A program made the position numbers and the translations under genes. Shown piece by piece: positions 16,448 to 25,161 of a stretch of 64,000 bases of DNA. Location: assembly GCF_001556105.1 (NCBI RefSeq), contig NZ_LSIF01000018.1, positions 1 to 64,000 on the forward strand, given 5' to 3'. This DNA is from Pseudoxanthomonas mexicana (GTDB taxonomy: Bacteria > Pseudomonadota > Gammaproteobacteria > Xanthomonadales > Xanthomonadaceae). The notes beneath the pieces were generated by a model. It did not search any database, was not told the DNA's origin, and saw nothing but the letters and a program-made list of their open reading frames with translations. Within the stretch, counting starts at the first letter, position 1. Each line of letters starts with the position of its first letter.

Positions 16448-16741
16448 TCAGGCCGTACGCCAGTCGAAGGCGAGGTCTTCGTTGCGCTCGAAGCGTCGCA
16501 GGTGCGAGGCGATCACGTCCTGCAGGCGCTCGCGTGGTTCCGTCTCTGGCTGGTACAGCATGATGACGAGCGCGTCGCCGTCCACGGCGAAGTCGGCGGG
16601 GCCGAGGTCCGCGAACGGGATGCGGGCGTGGTGGTCGTCGGGGCGTTCGATTTCGAACTTGTGCCGCCAGTGGTTGCACAGCGTGCGCAGCAGCTTGGCG
16701 GGGTCGTTCGGGCGTACGGTGACGGAGGACGTGGGGTTCAT
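16448..16741 (-). CDS. DUF2218 domain protein
   Basis: 97 residues, cytoplasmic, matching the DUF2218 family in length and pattern: an N-terminal strand SSVTVRPNDPAKLLRTLCNHW, a central IPFADLGPADFAVDGDALVI, and a C-terminal helix ending in HLRRFERNEDLAFDW. The function of the family is not established; members often lie near iron or siderophore genes. The stop lies only 7 bases from the end of the convergent dinB remnant. The cobalamin receptor btuB is downstream on the same strand, about 100 bases away behind a hairpin, so linkage to it is unlikely. Confidence 0.8.
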   Translation of the reverse strand: MNPTSSVTVRPNDPAKLLRTLCNHWRHKFEIERPDDHHARIPFADLGPADFAVDGDALVIMLYQPETEPRERLQDVIASHLRRFERNEDLAFDWRTA

Positions 16742-16795
16742 CGACGGGATCGCATCGGGGGAATCCCTGTTTAAGTCCGCGTCCTTCCTCCGACA

Positions 16796-16827
16796 AGGCC
16801 GGCAACGGAACAGTCCATTGCCGGCCT
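16796..16827 (-). terminator. Hairpin downstream of btuB
   Basis: AGGCCGGCAA (16796-16805) and TTGCCGGCCT (16818-16827) form a perfect 10-bp stem with a 12-base loop. On the leftward strand it follows the btuB stop at 16845 and is followed by a short TTG, so it probably ends or stabilises the btuB transcript. Confidence 0.6.
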
Positions 16828-16844
16828 CTGCGTCGGCGCGCGAG

Positions 16845-18731
16845 TCAGTCGCGCGCGCGGTAGCGCAGGCTCAGGCCGTACTCGCGACCGGGCTGGTTGT
16901 ACCAGGCGATCGTTTCGTACTCGCGGTCGAACACGTTGCTGGCACGCGCCTGTACCGACCACTCCTTGGTGATCGCGTATTCCAGACGCAGATCCAGTGT
17001 GCCGTAACCCGCTAGCCCGACACTGTTGGCGGCGTTGTCGTAGCGCTGGCTGGTGCCGTAGCCGGTCACGCCGATGCGGAAGTCGCCGAACGCGCGGTCC
17101 ACGTCGAGTCGCGCGGTGTTGCGCGCGCGGCGCGCCAGCAGGTTGTCGTAGTTCAGGCCAGCGGTGCGGTTGCGCGGATCGGTACGGCTGACCTGCGCGG
17201 CGATGTCGAAGCCGGCCAGCGTCACCGCGCCGGTCAGCTCGAAGCCGCGGATGCGCGCCTCGTCGGTGTTCGCCGGCAGCCAGTTGCTGTCCAGCGCGAT
17301 CAAGTCCTTGATGCGCGTCTCGTAGACGTTGACGCCCCAGTTCCACGCATCGCCATACTGCGACAGCCCGATGTCGAGCGTCTTGGAGCGCTCGGGCTCC
17401 AGCAGTGCATTGCCGGAGAACGGGTAGTACAGGTCGTTGAACGTCGGTGCCTTGAAGCCAGTGCCCGCGTTGGCGGTCAGCTTGAAGCCGCTGCCGAAAC
17501 CGAGGCCCCAGCCCAGGTTGCCGGTCACATGATTGCCGAACTGGTCGTTGTCGTCGTTGCGCACGCTGGCCTGCACCTGCTGCGCGCCGAAGCGGCCCTG
17601 GTACTCGATGAACATACCGGTGTTGTCGCGGCTGTCCACGGGCACGCCGATGGTGTCGTTGACGAAATCGATGCTGCTGGTGACTTCATCGCGCTGCCAG
17701 TCGGCACCGGCGCTCAGCAAGTGCCGTTCGCCGAACGCGAAGTCGCCCTGCAGCGAAGCCGTGTCGCGACGGGTGTCGAAGGTGCTGACGAACGTGCGCG
17801 TACCGGCGGCGGCATCAGCGAAATAGTTGTCCGACTTGTCCGAGGCCCGGCCGACCTGTGCGGTCAGCATCATGCCGGCGGACGGCTTCCACGTCAGCTT
17901 GCTGCCCAGCACCTGCTGCACGTTGTCGGCTTCGTTGCCACCGTAGATGCTGCCATCGAATTCGTTGAAGGCATTGGCATTCAGTACATGACCTTCGAGC
18001 GCCAGCGTATCGCTCAACTGGTAACCACCGCGGACATTGAGCGAGACGTTGCGGTAGCCGTCGTCGTCCGGCTCGTCGGTGAAGCAGCCCTGGAACAGCG
18101 TGCCGGAACCGCGGCAGGCGTTGATGCCGTCGGTCTCCTGGTACGCCGCATTCGCGCCGATCCAGCCACGCTCGCCCCCGTAGGAAAAGCCGCCGCTGGC
18201 TTCGCGCAGGTTGTTGCTGCCGCCGCCGACGCGCAGTTCGCGCGACAGTCCTTGGCTGCCGCGACGGGTGAAGATCTGGATCACGCCGCCGATCGCTTCC
18301 GAGCCGTACAGGCTGGAGCGCGGGCCACGCACGATCTCGATGCGTTCGATCTGGTCCACCGGCAGGTCCTGGAACGAGGCCAGGCCAGCGGTCGCGGAGC
18401 CGATGCGGATGCCGTCGACCAGCACCAGCACGTGGTCGGATTCGGTGCCGCGGATGTTGATGGTGCTCAGCTTGCCCAGGCCACCCTGGTTGCTGAAGCC
18501 GATGCCGGCGCGGCCCTTCAGCAGGTCGACCAGCGAGCGCGACTGGCTGCGCTCGATATCGTCGCGGGTGATGAGTTGGGTCGGCGCGAGGCTGTCCTGC
18601 AAGGGCACGATCGTGCGCGTAGCGGTGACAACGACCTCGTCCAGTTCGGTGGCGTCCTGCGCCGACGCGGTGAACGGCAGCGCCAACGCGACCGCGGCGG
18701 CGAGAAGGGAAAGGGAATGACGGCTGTACAT
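16845..18731 (-). CDS. btuB: TonB-dependent cobalamin outer-membrane receptor
   Basis: 628 residues. A signal peptide (SLLAAAVALALPFTASAQ) is followed by a TonB box ELDEVVVTATR. Next come the plug domain with LVLVDGIRI and IERIEIVRGPRSSLYGSEAIGGVI, and a beta-barrel ending LRYRARD. It takes up vitamin B12 across the outer membrane with TonB energy. I start at the ATG at 18731, which has GGAG 9 bases upstream and directly precedes the signal peptide; the frame is open further upstream but that part overlaps leader RNA. A cobalamin riboswitch in the leader confirms the substrate. No btuCDF or cob genes lie in the window. Confidence 0.93.
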   Translation of the reverse strand: MYSRHSLSLLAAAVALALPFTASAQDATELDEVVVTATRTIVPLQDSLAPTQLITRDDIERSQSRSLVDLLKGRAGIGFSNQGGLGKLSTINIRGTESDHVLVLVDGIRIGSATAGLASFQDLPVDQIERIEIVRGPRSSLYGSEAIGGVIQIFTRRGSQGLSRELRVGGGSNNLREASGGFSYGGERGWIGANAAYQETDGINACRGSGTLFQGCFTDEPDDDGYRNVSLNVRGGYQLSDTLALEGHVLNANAFNEFDGSIYGGNEADNVQQVLGSKLTWKPSAGMMLTAQVGRASDKSDNYFADAAAGTRTFVSTFDTRRDTASLQGDFAFGERHLLSAGADWQRDEVTSSIDFVNDTIGVPVDSRDNTGMFIEYQGRFGAQQVQASVRNDDNDQFGNHVTGNLGWGLGFGSGFKLTANAGTGFKAPTFNDLYYPFSGNALLEPERSKTLDIGLSQYGDAWNWGVNVYETRIKDLIALDSNWLPANTDEARIRGFELTGAVTLAGFDIAAQVSRTDPRNRTAGLNYDNLLARRARNTARLDVDRAFGDFRIGVTGYGTSQRYDNAANSVGLAGYGTLDLRLEYAITKEWSVQARASNVFDREYETIAWYNQPGREYGLSLRYRARD

Positions 18732-18867
18732 CGGATTCAACTCCATCGCGCGCCCCGCGCGCTTGCTTCGGTGTGGAGTTGCGATGACGGAGAGGGAACG
18801 TTGCGGACAGCGCAGCAGGCGAACGACGGCGCGGCACGCCGCGACGCCCTCCGCATCGCAACCAGTG

Positions 18868-19062
18868 GACTCCCAGGCCGGTCTCCGGGCTTGCGAAGGC
18901 GTGCCGTGCACGCTGCCGCGGCGCCTTCCCATGCGTGATCGCACAGTGGCCGATGCCGTGGTTGTCTTCGCCTACCGTTGCGGGGGCAGCGCCGGAATGC
19001 CGCCTGCGCGGGTCACCGGCTTCCCGTTTCAACCCTCGGCAGGAATGCCGTGGGTCACCTGA
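18868..19062 (-). ncRNA. Cobalamin riboswitch in the btuB leader
   Basis: On the leftward strand the conserved blocks appear in order: a CAGGTGACCC-type 5' part, GAAACGGGAAGCCGGTG near 19031-19012, GCGCTGCCCCCGCAACGGTA near 18990-18972, GCCACTGTGCG, then GGGAAGGCGCC and the closing GCAAGCCCGGAGACCGGCC (about 18893-18875). These match the AdoCbl riboswitch core and kissing-loop region. It lies about 140 bases before the btuB start and should shut off btuB expression when cobalamin is plentiful. The bases between 18732 and 18867 form the expression platform, including the ribosome site. Confidence 0.92.
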
Positions 19063-19092
19063 AAGCGCGCGCAGTATACGGGATGGGGCGGA

Positions 19093-19464
19093 TCAGTCGT
19101 CGCCGCCGCGTGAGTCGAACAGGTTCAGCGACGGCCCCGTGTCTTCTTCGCGTTCGGTGTGCGTGGTGGTCACCGGGCCGGCGGCGGGGCGGCCGCGTGG
19201 GGGCGGCAACAGCGCGGCGGCGGCATCGTAGGCCACCAGCAGTTCACTGCGGCGGTCTTCGGGCAACTGTTGCCAGTGGCAGTCCAGCAGCGCGCCTTCC
19301 AGCGCGTAGAGCAGGTTGAGGCTGGGGCGGAAGCCAGCGCGCTTCACCCGGATGAAGGCCTCGACTGCGCCGACCGATTCCAGATCCTCCTGCGTACGCA
19401 GGCCGACCTGGCGCAGCCAGGCGGCGGACTTGGGACCGATGTTGCGCAGCTTGGTGCCTGTCAT
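19093..19464 (-). CDS. TfoX C-terminal-domain protein
   Basis: 123 residues. The N-terminal 80 residues match the TfoX/Sxy C-terminal helical domain: LRNIGPKSAAWLRQVGL, a helix-hairpin-helix-like start, followed by FIRVKRAGFRPSLNLLYALEGAL. The last 40 residues are low-complexity. The N-terminal TfoX domain is absent, so this is a stand-alone C-terminal-domain protein, possibly binding DNA or protein. Its ATG overlaps the stop of the upstream methionine sulfoxide reductase gene by 4 bases, so the two are co-translated. Whether it takes part in competence is unknown. Confidence 0.8.
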   Translation of the reverse strand: MTGTKLRNIGPKSAAWLRQVGLRTQEDLESVGAVEAFIRVKRAGFRPSLNLLYALEGALLDCHWQQLPEDRRSELLVAYDAAAALLPPPRGRPAAGPVTTTHTEREEDTGPSLNLFDSRGGDD

Positions 19465-19946
19465 GACAGCGAATCCACGAAGATGGCGGCGATGCGTTCC
19501 ATGCCTGCCTGGTCGTCGGCATCGAAGCGCGCCAGGCGAGGGCTGTCCAGATCGAGTACGCCGACCAGTTCATCCCCTTTCACCAGCGGTACCACCAATT
19601 CCGAGCGTGACGCGGAGTCGCAGGCGATGTGGCCCGGGAAGGCCTCCACATCGTCCACGCGCTGGGTCTGGCGGGTGCGTGCGGCGGCTCCGCAGACCCC
19701 CTTGTCCAACGGGATCCGCACGCAGGCTGGTAATCCCTGAAACGGCCCGACCACCAATTCCCGGCCATCGAAGAAATAAAAGCCCGCCCAGTTGAAGTCG
19801 GGCAGGGCGTGATAGAGCAGGGACGCGAGGTTGGCGGCATTGGCGATCCGGTCGGATTCGCCAGCCAGCAGGGCACGCGCCTGGTCGGCGAGCTGCGCGT
19901 ATTGTTCCGGCTTGCTGCCGGTGAGCATCTGGGAGGTGAATGACAT
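19461..19946 (-). CDS. msrC: Free methionine-(R)-sulfoxide reductase (GAF domain)
   Basis: 161 residues, one GAF domain, the usual fRMsr length. The three cysteines that form the redox relay are present: PACVRI, KGVCGAAA and HIACDS. The family pattern NWAGFYF and VVPLVKGDELVGVLDLDS is clear. It reduces free Met-R-O with thioredoxin and protects against oxidative damage in the cytoplasm. It is followed without a gap by the TfoX-domain gene and is divergent from the TMEM175-like gene across about 75 bases. The start has GGGAG upstream. Confidence 0.9.
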   Translation of the reverse strand: MSFTSQMLTGSKPEQYAQLADQARALLAGESDRIANAANLASLLYHALPDFNWAGFYFFDGRELVVGPFQGLPACVRIPLDKGVCGAAARTRQTQRVDDVEAFPGHIACDSASRSELVVPLVKGDELVGVLDLDSPRLARFDADDQAGMERIAAIFVDSLS

Positions 19947-20023
19947 GGCTCGATTCTACTCCCGCGTTCTGTGGGAACGTCCCGATAAGATGTGTCACAT
20001 CCGCAAGCGGTGATGGGCGACCG

Positions 20024-20755
20024 ATGGGCATGAATGCGCGCAACGACGACACTGGCTGGCGTGGCCACGGCGTGACCCGGCTGGAGGCCTTCGTCGATGC
20101 GGCCTTCGCGTTCGCGGTCACCCTGCTGGTGATCTCGGTGGAACGTATCCCCGACAGCATCGAGGGCCTGCTGCAGGCGCTGAAGAACGTGCCTGCATTC
20201 GCGGCGAGTTTCGCGATGGTGGCGATGTTCTGGTATGCCCACGTGCGCTGGAGCCGCCGCTACCGCCTGGGCACCGTGCCCGCCACGCTGCTCAGCCTTC
20301 TGCTGGTGTTCCTGGTGCTGGTCTACGTGTATCCGCTGAGGCTGCTGCTGGGCACGTTCTTCGGCTGGATCACCGGTGGCTGGCTGCCGATGCCGCTGTC
20401 CGATGCGAACGGGCCGCGTCCGCTGGCCTTCATGTTCGTCTTCTACGGACTGGCGTTCGCGTCGATGTCCGCCTGCATCGGTGGCCTGTACGTGCTGGCG
20501 TGGCGGGCGCGCGCACGCCTGCGACTGGACGGCGACGCTGCTTCCAATGCCGCTGGCGAAGTCGCCTCGCACGCGTACTTCGTCATGGTCGGCGTGCTGT
20601 CGGTACTGGCTGCGCTGCTGCTGGGCGAGCGATCGCAGCCCTGGCAGGTCGCGTTGCCGGGCTGCGTCTATTTCCTGCTGTCGTTCACCGGCCTGGTGCA
20701 TGTGCGCGGGCAACGCTGGGGTGCCGAGCGCTGGCCGGTGCGTGCGGATGGATAG
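20024..20755 (+). CDS. TMEM175-like (DUF1211) membrane protein, putative K+ channel
   Basis: About 243 residues and six predicted membrane helices. The first helix carries RLEAFVDAAFAFAVTLLVIS, the DUF1211/TMEM175 signature, though the usual F-S-D-G is F-V-D-A here. Bacterial TMEM175 proteins form leak-type potassium channels in the inner membrane. The altered filter-helix motif leaves selectivity uncertain. I chose ATG at 20024; a second ATG six bases on is also possible, and upstream in-frame codons overlap the msrC promoter. It overlaps or nearly abuts bioD. Confidence 0.75.
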   Translation: MGMNARNDDTGWRGHGVTRLEAFVDAAFAFAVTLLVISVERIPDSIEGLLQALKNVPAFAASFAMVAMFWYAHVRWSRRYRLGTVPATLLSLLLVFLVLVYVYPLRLLLGTFFGWITGGWLPMPLSDANGPRPLAFMFVFYGLAFASMSACIGGLYVLAWRARARLRLDGDAASNAAGEVASHAYFVMVGVLSVLAALLLGERSQPWQVALPGCVYFLLSFTGLVHVRGQRWGAERWPVRADG

Positions 20756-20759
20756 GTCG

Positions 20760-21425
20760 ATGGACCGGCTGTTCGTCACCGGCACTGATACCGGCGTTGG
20801 CAAGACCGTCGCCAGCGCCGCTCTGCTGCATGCGTTCCGGGCGCGCGGGATGCGCGCGGTCGGCATGAAGCCGGTCGCCAGCGGCTGCACGGCAACACCC
20901 GAGGGCTGGCGCAACGACGACGCGCTTGCGCTGCAGGCGGCCAGCGATCCGGTGCCGCCCTACGACGACCTCAATCCGTATGCGCTGCCCGCGCCGCTGG
21001 CGCCGGAGATCGCCGCGCGCGACGCCGGCGTGGACGTGCAGCTCGGCGTGCTGGTGTCCGCGTTCGAGCGACTGCATCCGCTGGCCGATCTGGTGCTGGT
21101 GGAAGGCGTTGGCGGCTGGGCCGCGCCGTTGACCGCGACGCTGGACCAGCGTCACCTCGTTCAGGAACTGCGCCTGCCGGTCGTACTGGTGGTCGGGATG
21201 CGGCTGGGTTGCATCAACCACGCGCGATTGAGTGCACGTGCGATCCAGGACGATGGTGCGCGACTGGTGGGATGGATCGCGAACGAGGTGGATCCGGAGA
21301 TGGCGCGGCGCGACGAGAACTTCGCGTTGCTGTCGGCGCGGCTGTCGGCACCGTGCTGGGGTCGATTGCCTTTCGCCCCCGATGCCGATGCACGCGCGCT
21401 GGCGGCGCATCTGTCGGTGCGCTAG
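20760..21425 (+). CDS. bioD: Dethiobiotin synthetase
   Basis: 221 residues. RLFVTGTDTGVGKTVASAAL is the BioD P-loop, followed by GMKPVASGC, LNPYALPAPLAPEIAA and the LVEGVGGWAAPL switch motif. It catalyses ATP- and CO2-dependent ring closure of 7,8-diaminopelargonate in biotin synthesis in the cytoplasm. The ATG at 20760 gives the family-typical N-terminus; an ATG at 20748 in the same frame would overlap the upstream gene. No other bio genes are in the window. Confidence 0.93.
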   Translation: MDRLFVTGTDTGVGKTVASAALLHAFRARGMRAVGMKPVASGCTATPEGWRNDDALALQAASDPVPPYDDLNPYALPAPLAPEIAARDAGVDVQLGVLVSAFERLHPLADLVLVEGVGGWAAPLTATLDQRHLVQELRLPVVLVVGMRLGCINHARLSARAIQDDGARLVGWIANEVDPEMARRDENFALLSARLSAPCWGRLPFAPDADARALAAHLSVR

Positions 21426-21551
21426 CGGTGGGGTGTGCGTGTTGCGCACATGGCAAGGGCAGTGCGACGAAAAGCCTGGGCATCCATCTGATGGGCGCGT
21501 TGCGACGCGCTCATCGCCTCCGGCACCGATGACTCCAGTGGCGCATAAAAA

Positions 21552-21577
21552 ACCCGGCAGCGTGGGGGCTGCCGGGT
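21552..21577 (-). terminator. Rho-independent terminator of the phasin gene
   Basis: ACCCGGCAGC and GCTGCCGGGT form a perfect 10-bp stem with a 6-base loop. On the leftward strand the stem is followed by six T residues. It lies between the convergent bioD and phasin genes and fits the phasin transcript best. Confidence 0.85.
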
Positions 21578-21632
21578 CGGTCTGCGCGGAGGGAGGGGGA
21601 GCCGCGCAATAAACGGTGACGCAGGGCGGGTC

Positions 21633-22025
21633 TTACTTGCCCTTGGCGGCCTTGGTCGCCTTGGCCACGGAGGCCTGGACGTTGTCGGTCGCGGTCTCGA
21701 ACTGGGTCTTCACCAGCTGGCCGAAGGCCTCACCGGTCTTCAGGCCCAGGCCGAACACTTCCTGGCTGGCGGCAACGACGCGCTCGGCGTTGTCCTTGGC
21801 GACCTGCAGGCCCTTCGGCCACAGGTTCTTGTAGCCGTCCAGATCGCGGGTCTCGGCGAGTTCGCCGAAGAAGGACGTGGTGGCGTCGACGTTCTTTTCG
21901 AAGGTCTTCAGCTGCACGCCGAACACGGTCTCGGCGCTTTCCAGCGCCAGGCGGTTGGCGCGCGAAGCCGCGGCGGCGAACTGGTGGGTGAACTGGCTGA
22001 AGCTTTCGTTGAACTGCGTGGTCAT
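21633..22025 (-). CDS. Phasin family protein
   Basis: 130 residues, helical and rich in Ala, Gln and Lys, with the phasin pattern FNESFSQFTHQFAAAASRANRLALESAETVFGVQ and a Lys/Ala-rich tail (SVAKATKAAKGK). Phasins coat polyhydroxyalkanoate granules. No PHA synthase or depolymerase lies in the window, so it might act on granules made elsewhere or as a general stress protein. AGGAG lies upstream of the ATG at 22025, so longer versions of the frame are not used. A palindrome upstream may be its operator. Confidence 0.85.
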   Translation of the reverse strand: MTTQFNESFSQFTHQFAAAASRANRLALESAETVFGVQLKTFEKNVDATTSFFGELAETRDLDGYKNLWPKGLQVAKDNAERVVAASQEVFGLGLKTGEAFGQLVKTQFETATDNVQASVAKATKAAKGK

Positions 22026-22083
22026 GGCGGACTCCTGAAAGGGGATTTCCTGTCTGTTGCGGCGCAGCATAGATCTATCCATG

Positions 22084-22094
22084 TTGCAGTGCAA
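22084..22094. promoter_or_regulatory. TTGCA-G-TGCAA palindrome upstream of the phasin gene
   Basis: A perfect 11-bp palindrome about 60 bases before the phasin ATG. PhaR-type repressors of phasin genes recognise TGC-rich palindromes of this general form in other bacteria. No phaR gene is seen here, so this is only suggestive. Confidence 0.35.
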
Positions 22095-22182
22095 TAACGG
22101 CCGTATGGAAATCCGACGAACGGTCAGTAGCCGTTAAAAATCAAACGCTTGTAGGAGTTGGTATGAAACCGGTTCCATGCCA

Positions 22183-22539
22183 TCAGGGGCCGGTATAGCG
22201 GCTGCCCGACGTGCAGGTTTCGTGCACCACCACCGCGCTGAGCAATGGCAGGACGGGCTTGGCCTGGTCCCAGATCCACGCGGCCAGTTGCTCGCTGGTG
22301 GGGTTCTCCAGGCCGGGGATGTCGTTGAGGTAGTGGTGGTCGAGCCGGTCGTAGATCGGCTTGAAAGCGGCCTTCACGTCGGCGAAATCCATCACCCAGC
22401 CGGCGCGTGGATCGACCGGGCCGGACAGGTGCAGTTCGATGCGGAACGAGTGCCCGTGCAGGCGCGCGCACTTGTGGCCGTCCGGCACGTGCGGCAGGCG
22501 GTGCGCGGCTTCGATGGTGAAGACCTTGAAGATGTCCAT
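22183..22539 (-). CDS. queD: 6-carboxytetrahydropterin synthase
   Basis: 118 residues, full length for QueD. The zinc ligands are seen in [10 protein letters not shown] and [13 protein letters not shown], with the catalytic cysteine at GHKCARL. The segment WVMDFADVK and the closing [10 protein letters not shown], which carries the glutamate that binds the pterin, complete the pattern. It converts dihydroneopterin triphosphate to 6-carboxytetrahydropterin in the queuosine/7-deazaguanine pathway. It lies 63 bases after the helicase gene on the same strand and could share its transcript. Confidence 0.93.
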   Translation of the reverse strand: MDIFKVFTIEAAHRLPHVPDGHKCARLHGHSFRIELHLSGPVDPRAGWVMDFADVKAAFKPIYDRLDHHYLNDIPGLENPTSEQLAAWIWDQAKPVLPLLSAVVVHETCTSGSRYTGP

Positions 22540-22602
22540 GCGACGGTTCCGGAAGCGGTGGAACGCGCGGCGCCGTCGAAGGCGCCGCGCGAAGAGTCCG
22601 GC

Positions 22603-23967
22603 TTAGCGAGCCGGACGCGACTGGCCCTGGCGGGCGCCACCGGAGCGGCCACCATCGCGACGCGGGCCGTTGCTGTGCTTCTTCGGGCCGGCATGGGCGT
22701 GGCGCGGGGCCTCGCTGTGCGGGCGGCGCGCATGTTTCTGCGGGCCGTTGCGGCGCGGGGTACGCTCGCCGGCGGGCTGTTCGGCCTTGCCCGGCGCGCT
22801 GTTGCCCCAGCGGATCGGTGTCTGCGGCTCGAAGCCCGGCACGTCGCGCAGGTCCACGTCGCGGCCCAGCATGCGCACGATGGCGCGCAGGTACTTGGCT
22901 TCGTCCTGCGCCACCAGCGAGATCGCCTCGCCGGTCGAGCCGTTGCGGCCAGTGCGGCCGATGCGGTGTACGTAGTCTTCGGCCACCATCGGCAGGTCGA
23001 AGTTGATCACCTGCGGCAGCTGGTCGATGTCGATGCCGCGCGCGGCGATGTCGGTGGCGACCAGCACGTTGATGCGGCCGGCCTTGAAGTCGCTCAGCGC
23101 ACGCTGGCGCGCACCCTGCGACTTGTTGCCGTGGATCGCGGCGGTCTTGATGCCGCTCTTGTCCAGGAACATCGCCAGCTTGTCGCTGCCGTGCTTGGTG
23201 CGGGCGAACACCAGCGTCTGCACGCGGCTGTCCTTGGCCAGCAGGTGCAGCAGCAGGTCGCGCTTGCGGCTGCCATCGACCGGATGCACGCGATGGGTGA
23301 TGGTCTCGGCCACGGTGTTCTTCGGCGTGACCTGGATCTGCTTCGGGTCATGCATGAACTCCAGCGCCAGCTCGCGGATCGGATCGGCGAAGGTGGCGGA
23401 GAACAGCATGGTCTGGCGGTTCTGGCGCGGCAGCTTCGCCAGGATGCGCTTGATCGACGGCAGGAAGCCCATGTCGAGCATGCGGTCGGCCTCGTCCAGC
23501 ACCAGGACCTCGATGCCCGACAGGTCCACGCTGCGACGCTCGAGGTGGTCGATCAGGCGGCCCGGGCAGGCGATGACCATGTCCACGCCACGGCGCAGCG
23601 CGTCCAACTGGTTGCCCATGCCGACGCCGCCATAGATGGTGGTGCTGGGGATGCGCAGGTACTTGCCGTAGCCGCGCAGGCTGTCGTGCACCTGCACGGC
23701 CAGTTCGCGGGTGGGGGTCAGCACCAGGGCGCGCGGCTTGCGCGGGCCGCCACGCTGCACTTCCTGCGGCGTGGTGGCGAGGTACTGGATCAGCGGCAGG
23801 CCGAAGGCGGCGGTCTTGCCGGTACCGGTCTGGGCGCCCGCCAGCAGGTCGTGGCCGGCCAGGGCCAGCGGGATGGCCTGTTCCTGGATGGGGGTGGGCT
23901 GGGTGTAGCCCTGTTCGTCGAGCGCGCGCAGCAGGGCGGGCGCCAGGCCCAAGGTTTCAAACGTCAT
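22603..23967 (-). CDS. rhlE: DEAD-box RNA helicase, RhlE type
   Basis: 454 residues. All core motifs are visible: the Q motif YTQPTPIQEQAIP, motif I AQTGTGKT, PTRELAVQ, motif II VLDEADRML, motif III SATF, the later TDIAARGIDID and the HRIGRTGR of motif VI. The C-terminal 90 residues are basic and Arg/Gly/His-rich, likely for RNA binding. It unwinds structured RNA during ribosome assembly or RNA decay, often at low temperature. The ATG at 23967 has GGAG upstream. Two hairpins sit at the 3' end, one overlapping the stop codon (22596-22616). Confidence 0.9.
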   Translation of the reverse strand: MTFETLGLAPALLRALDEQGYTQPTPIQEQAIPLALAGHDLLAGAQTGTGKTAAFGLPLIQYLATTPQEVQRGGPRKPRALVLTPTRELAVQVHDSLRGYGKYLRIPSTTIYGGVGMGNQLDALRRGVDMVIACPGRLIDHLERRSVDLSGIEVLVLDEADRMLDMGFLPSIKRILAKLPRQNRQTMLFSATFADPIRELALEFMHDPKQIQVTPKNTVAETITHRVHPVDGSRKRDLLLHLLAKDSRVQTLVFARTKHGSDKLAMFLDKSGIKTAAIHGNKSQGARQRALSDFKAGRINVLVATDIAARGIDIDQLPQVINFDLPMVAEDYVHRIGRTGRNGSTGEAISLVAQDEAKYLRAIVRMLGRDVDLRDVPGFEPQTPIRWGNSAPGKAEQPAGERTPRRNGPQKHARRPHSEAPRHAHAGPKKHSNGPRRDGGRSGGARQGQSRPAR

Positions 23968-24367
23968 TGTCGAAGCTCCAAAGCCGGTCGGCCGGACGCA
24001 CGCGCAACGCCGGCACGGAGACGTGCGGCGGCGTGGAACGCGCAGAATGCGGCAAGACCGTGACTCGAAGCGTTCCCTGAAACCGCGCTGCGAGAAGGGG
24101 TGCGGAGGCGCCAAAACGGCGCTACCGAGCTTGCGCAACGAAAGAAGTCGGAGCGGGGCGGGCGCGGGAACCCGCGGGGGAGTTCCCTGCGCCGGCGGAC
24201 CATCGGGGAAACGAACGGCCGCAGGCAAGCGGCGCGCACTGTACCCGAATCCGGGCCTGAATGGGGAAATGTGAGCTGAAATCGTGTCTGCGACCGATTG
24301 TCGCAGCGCCGCAAACGCAAAAATGCAGGCGTATCATGGATCCGGAAGACCCACGTAGCCGACCGCC
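23968..24367. other. Divergent leader region of rhlE and the FNR-type gene
   Basis: 400 bases without a supported gene. A long rhlE leader would fit a cold-regulated helicase, but no cold-shock box is recognised. Near the FNR-type gene a perfect inverted repeat CTGCGAC-N5-GTCGCAG (24288-24306) lies about 60-80 bases before its ATG. It could be an operator or a hairpin in the mRNA. No FNR box is seen here. Confidence 0.45.
24288..24306. repeat. 7-bp perfect inverted repeat upstream of the FNR-type gene
   Basis: CTGCGAC, five bases, GTCGCAG. Symmetry and position between -80 and -60 from the ATG suggest an operator, but the half-site does not match FNR, CRP or another site I know. Confidence 0.4.
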
Positions 24368-25135
24368 ATGAGCCTTCGCATCCTCCGCCAGAACGACTCC
24401 CCGGTGACCCCTGCGCCCAGCGATGGCGCGGTCTGCCAGGCCAATTCACGTGGCTGCGGCGGCTGTCTGGTGCGCCACCTGGCCATCTGTGCGGCCCTGC
24501 CGGTGCAGAAGGCGCATGCGATGGAGGCGCTGGCCGACGATGCCCGGCTGAAGGCCGGCGAGGCCCTGGTCCGCGAGGGCGAGCCGCGGCGCGGCGTGTT
24601 CACCGTGACCAAGGGCGCGCTGCGCCGGATCCGGCTGCTGCCGGACGGTCGCCGGCTGGTGGCCGGGTTCCTGATGCCGGGCGATTTCATCGGCTTCTCC
24701 GGCACCTCGCACTACAAGCACACGATCGAGGCCATCACCGACAGCACGCTGTGCGAGTTCTCGATGGCCGACATGCGAAGCCTCTGCCACGACCATCCGG
24801 AGCTGGAACGCGAACTGCTCGAACGCGCCTGCGTCGAGCTGGACGCGACCCGCGGCAACCTGATGGCGCTGGCGCGGCTGAATCCGATGGAGCGGCTGGC
24901 CGGGTTCCTGGTCGACATGGCCCAGCGCCGTCGCCGCCAGGGCCAGGACGACAGCGAAGTGATCCTGCCGATGACGCGCACGGACATCGCCGACTACCTG
25001 GGGCTGACCGTGGAAACCGTCAGCCGCAGCTTCACCCGCCTGCGCCAGGAAGGCAGCATCGCCACCGACGACCCGCACCACGTGCGGCTGCTCAACCGCA
25101 CGCGGCTGGACGCACTGGCCGAAGCGCGCGCCTGA
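24368..25135 (+). CDS. fnr: FNR/ANR-type oxygen-responsive transcription factor
   Basis: 255 residues, CRP/FNR family. N-terminal cysteines C23, C30, C33 and C41 (CQANSRGCGGC then AIC) have the spacing of FNR's [4Fe-4S] cluster. A cyclic-nucleotide-type beta roll (GEALVREGEPRRGVF to LMPGDFIGFSG) follows, then the dimer helix and the HTH TRTDIADYLGLTVETVSRSF, where E-x2-S-R matches FNR recognition of TTGAT. It switches on microaerobic genes when the cluster is intact. A perfect FNR box at 37.6 kb and the adjacent bd and cbb3 oxidase genes make them its likely local targets. The gene is monocistronic and ends before a 24-bp inverted repeat. Confidence 0.9.
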   Translation: MSLRILRQNDSPVTPAPSDGAVCQANSRGCGGCLVRHLAICAALPVQKAHAMEALADDARLKAGEALVREGEPRRGVFTVTKGALRRIRLLPDGRRLVAGFLMPGDFIGFSGTSHYKHTIEAITDSTLCEFSMADMRSLCHDHPELERELLERACVELDATRGNLMALARLNPMERLAGFLVDMAQRRRRQGQDDSEVILPMTRTDIADYLGLTVETVSRSFTRLRQEGSIATDDPHHVRLLNRTRLDALAEARA

Positions 25136-25161
25136 GGGTGTCGGATTTTCCGATTCCTGCC

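Noticed and set aside
22177..24063. 628-residue rightward reading frame opposite queD and rhlE
   Set aside because: Antisense shadow of two well-supported genes, low-complexity Ala/Gln/Arg composition.
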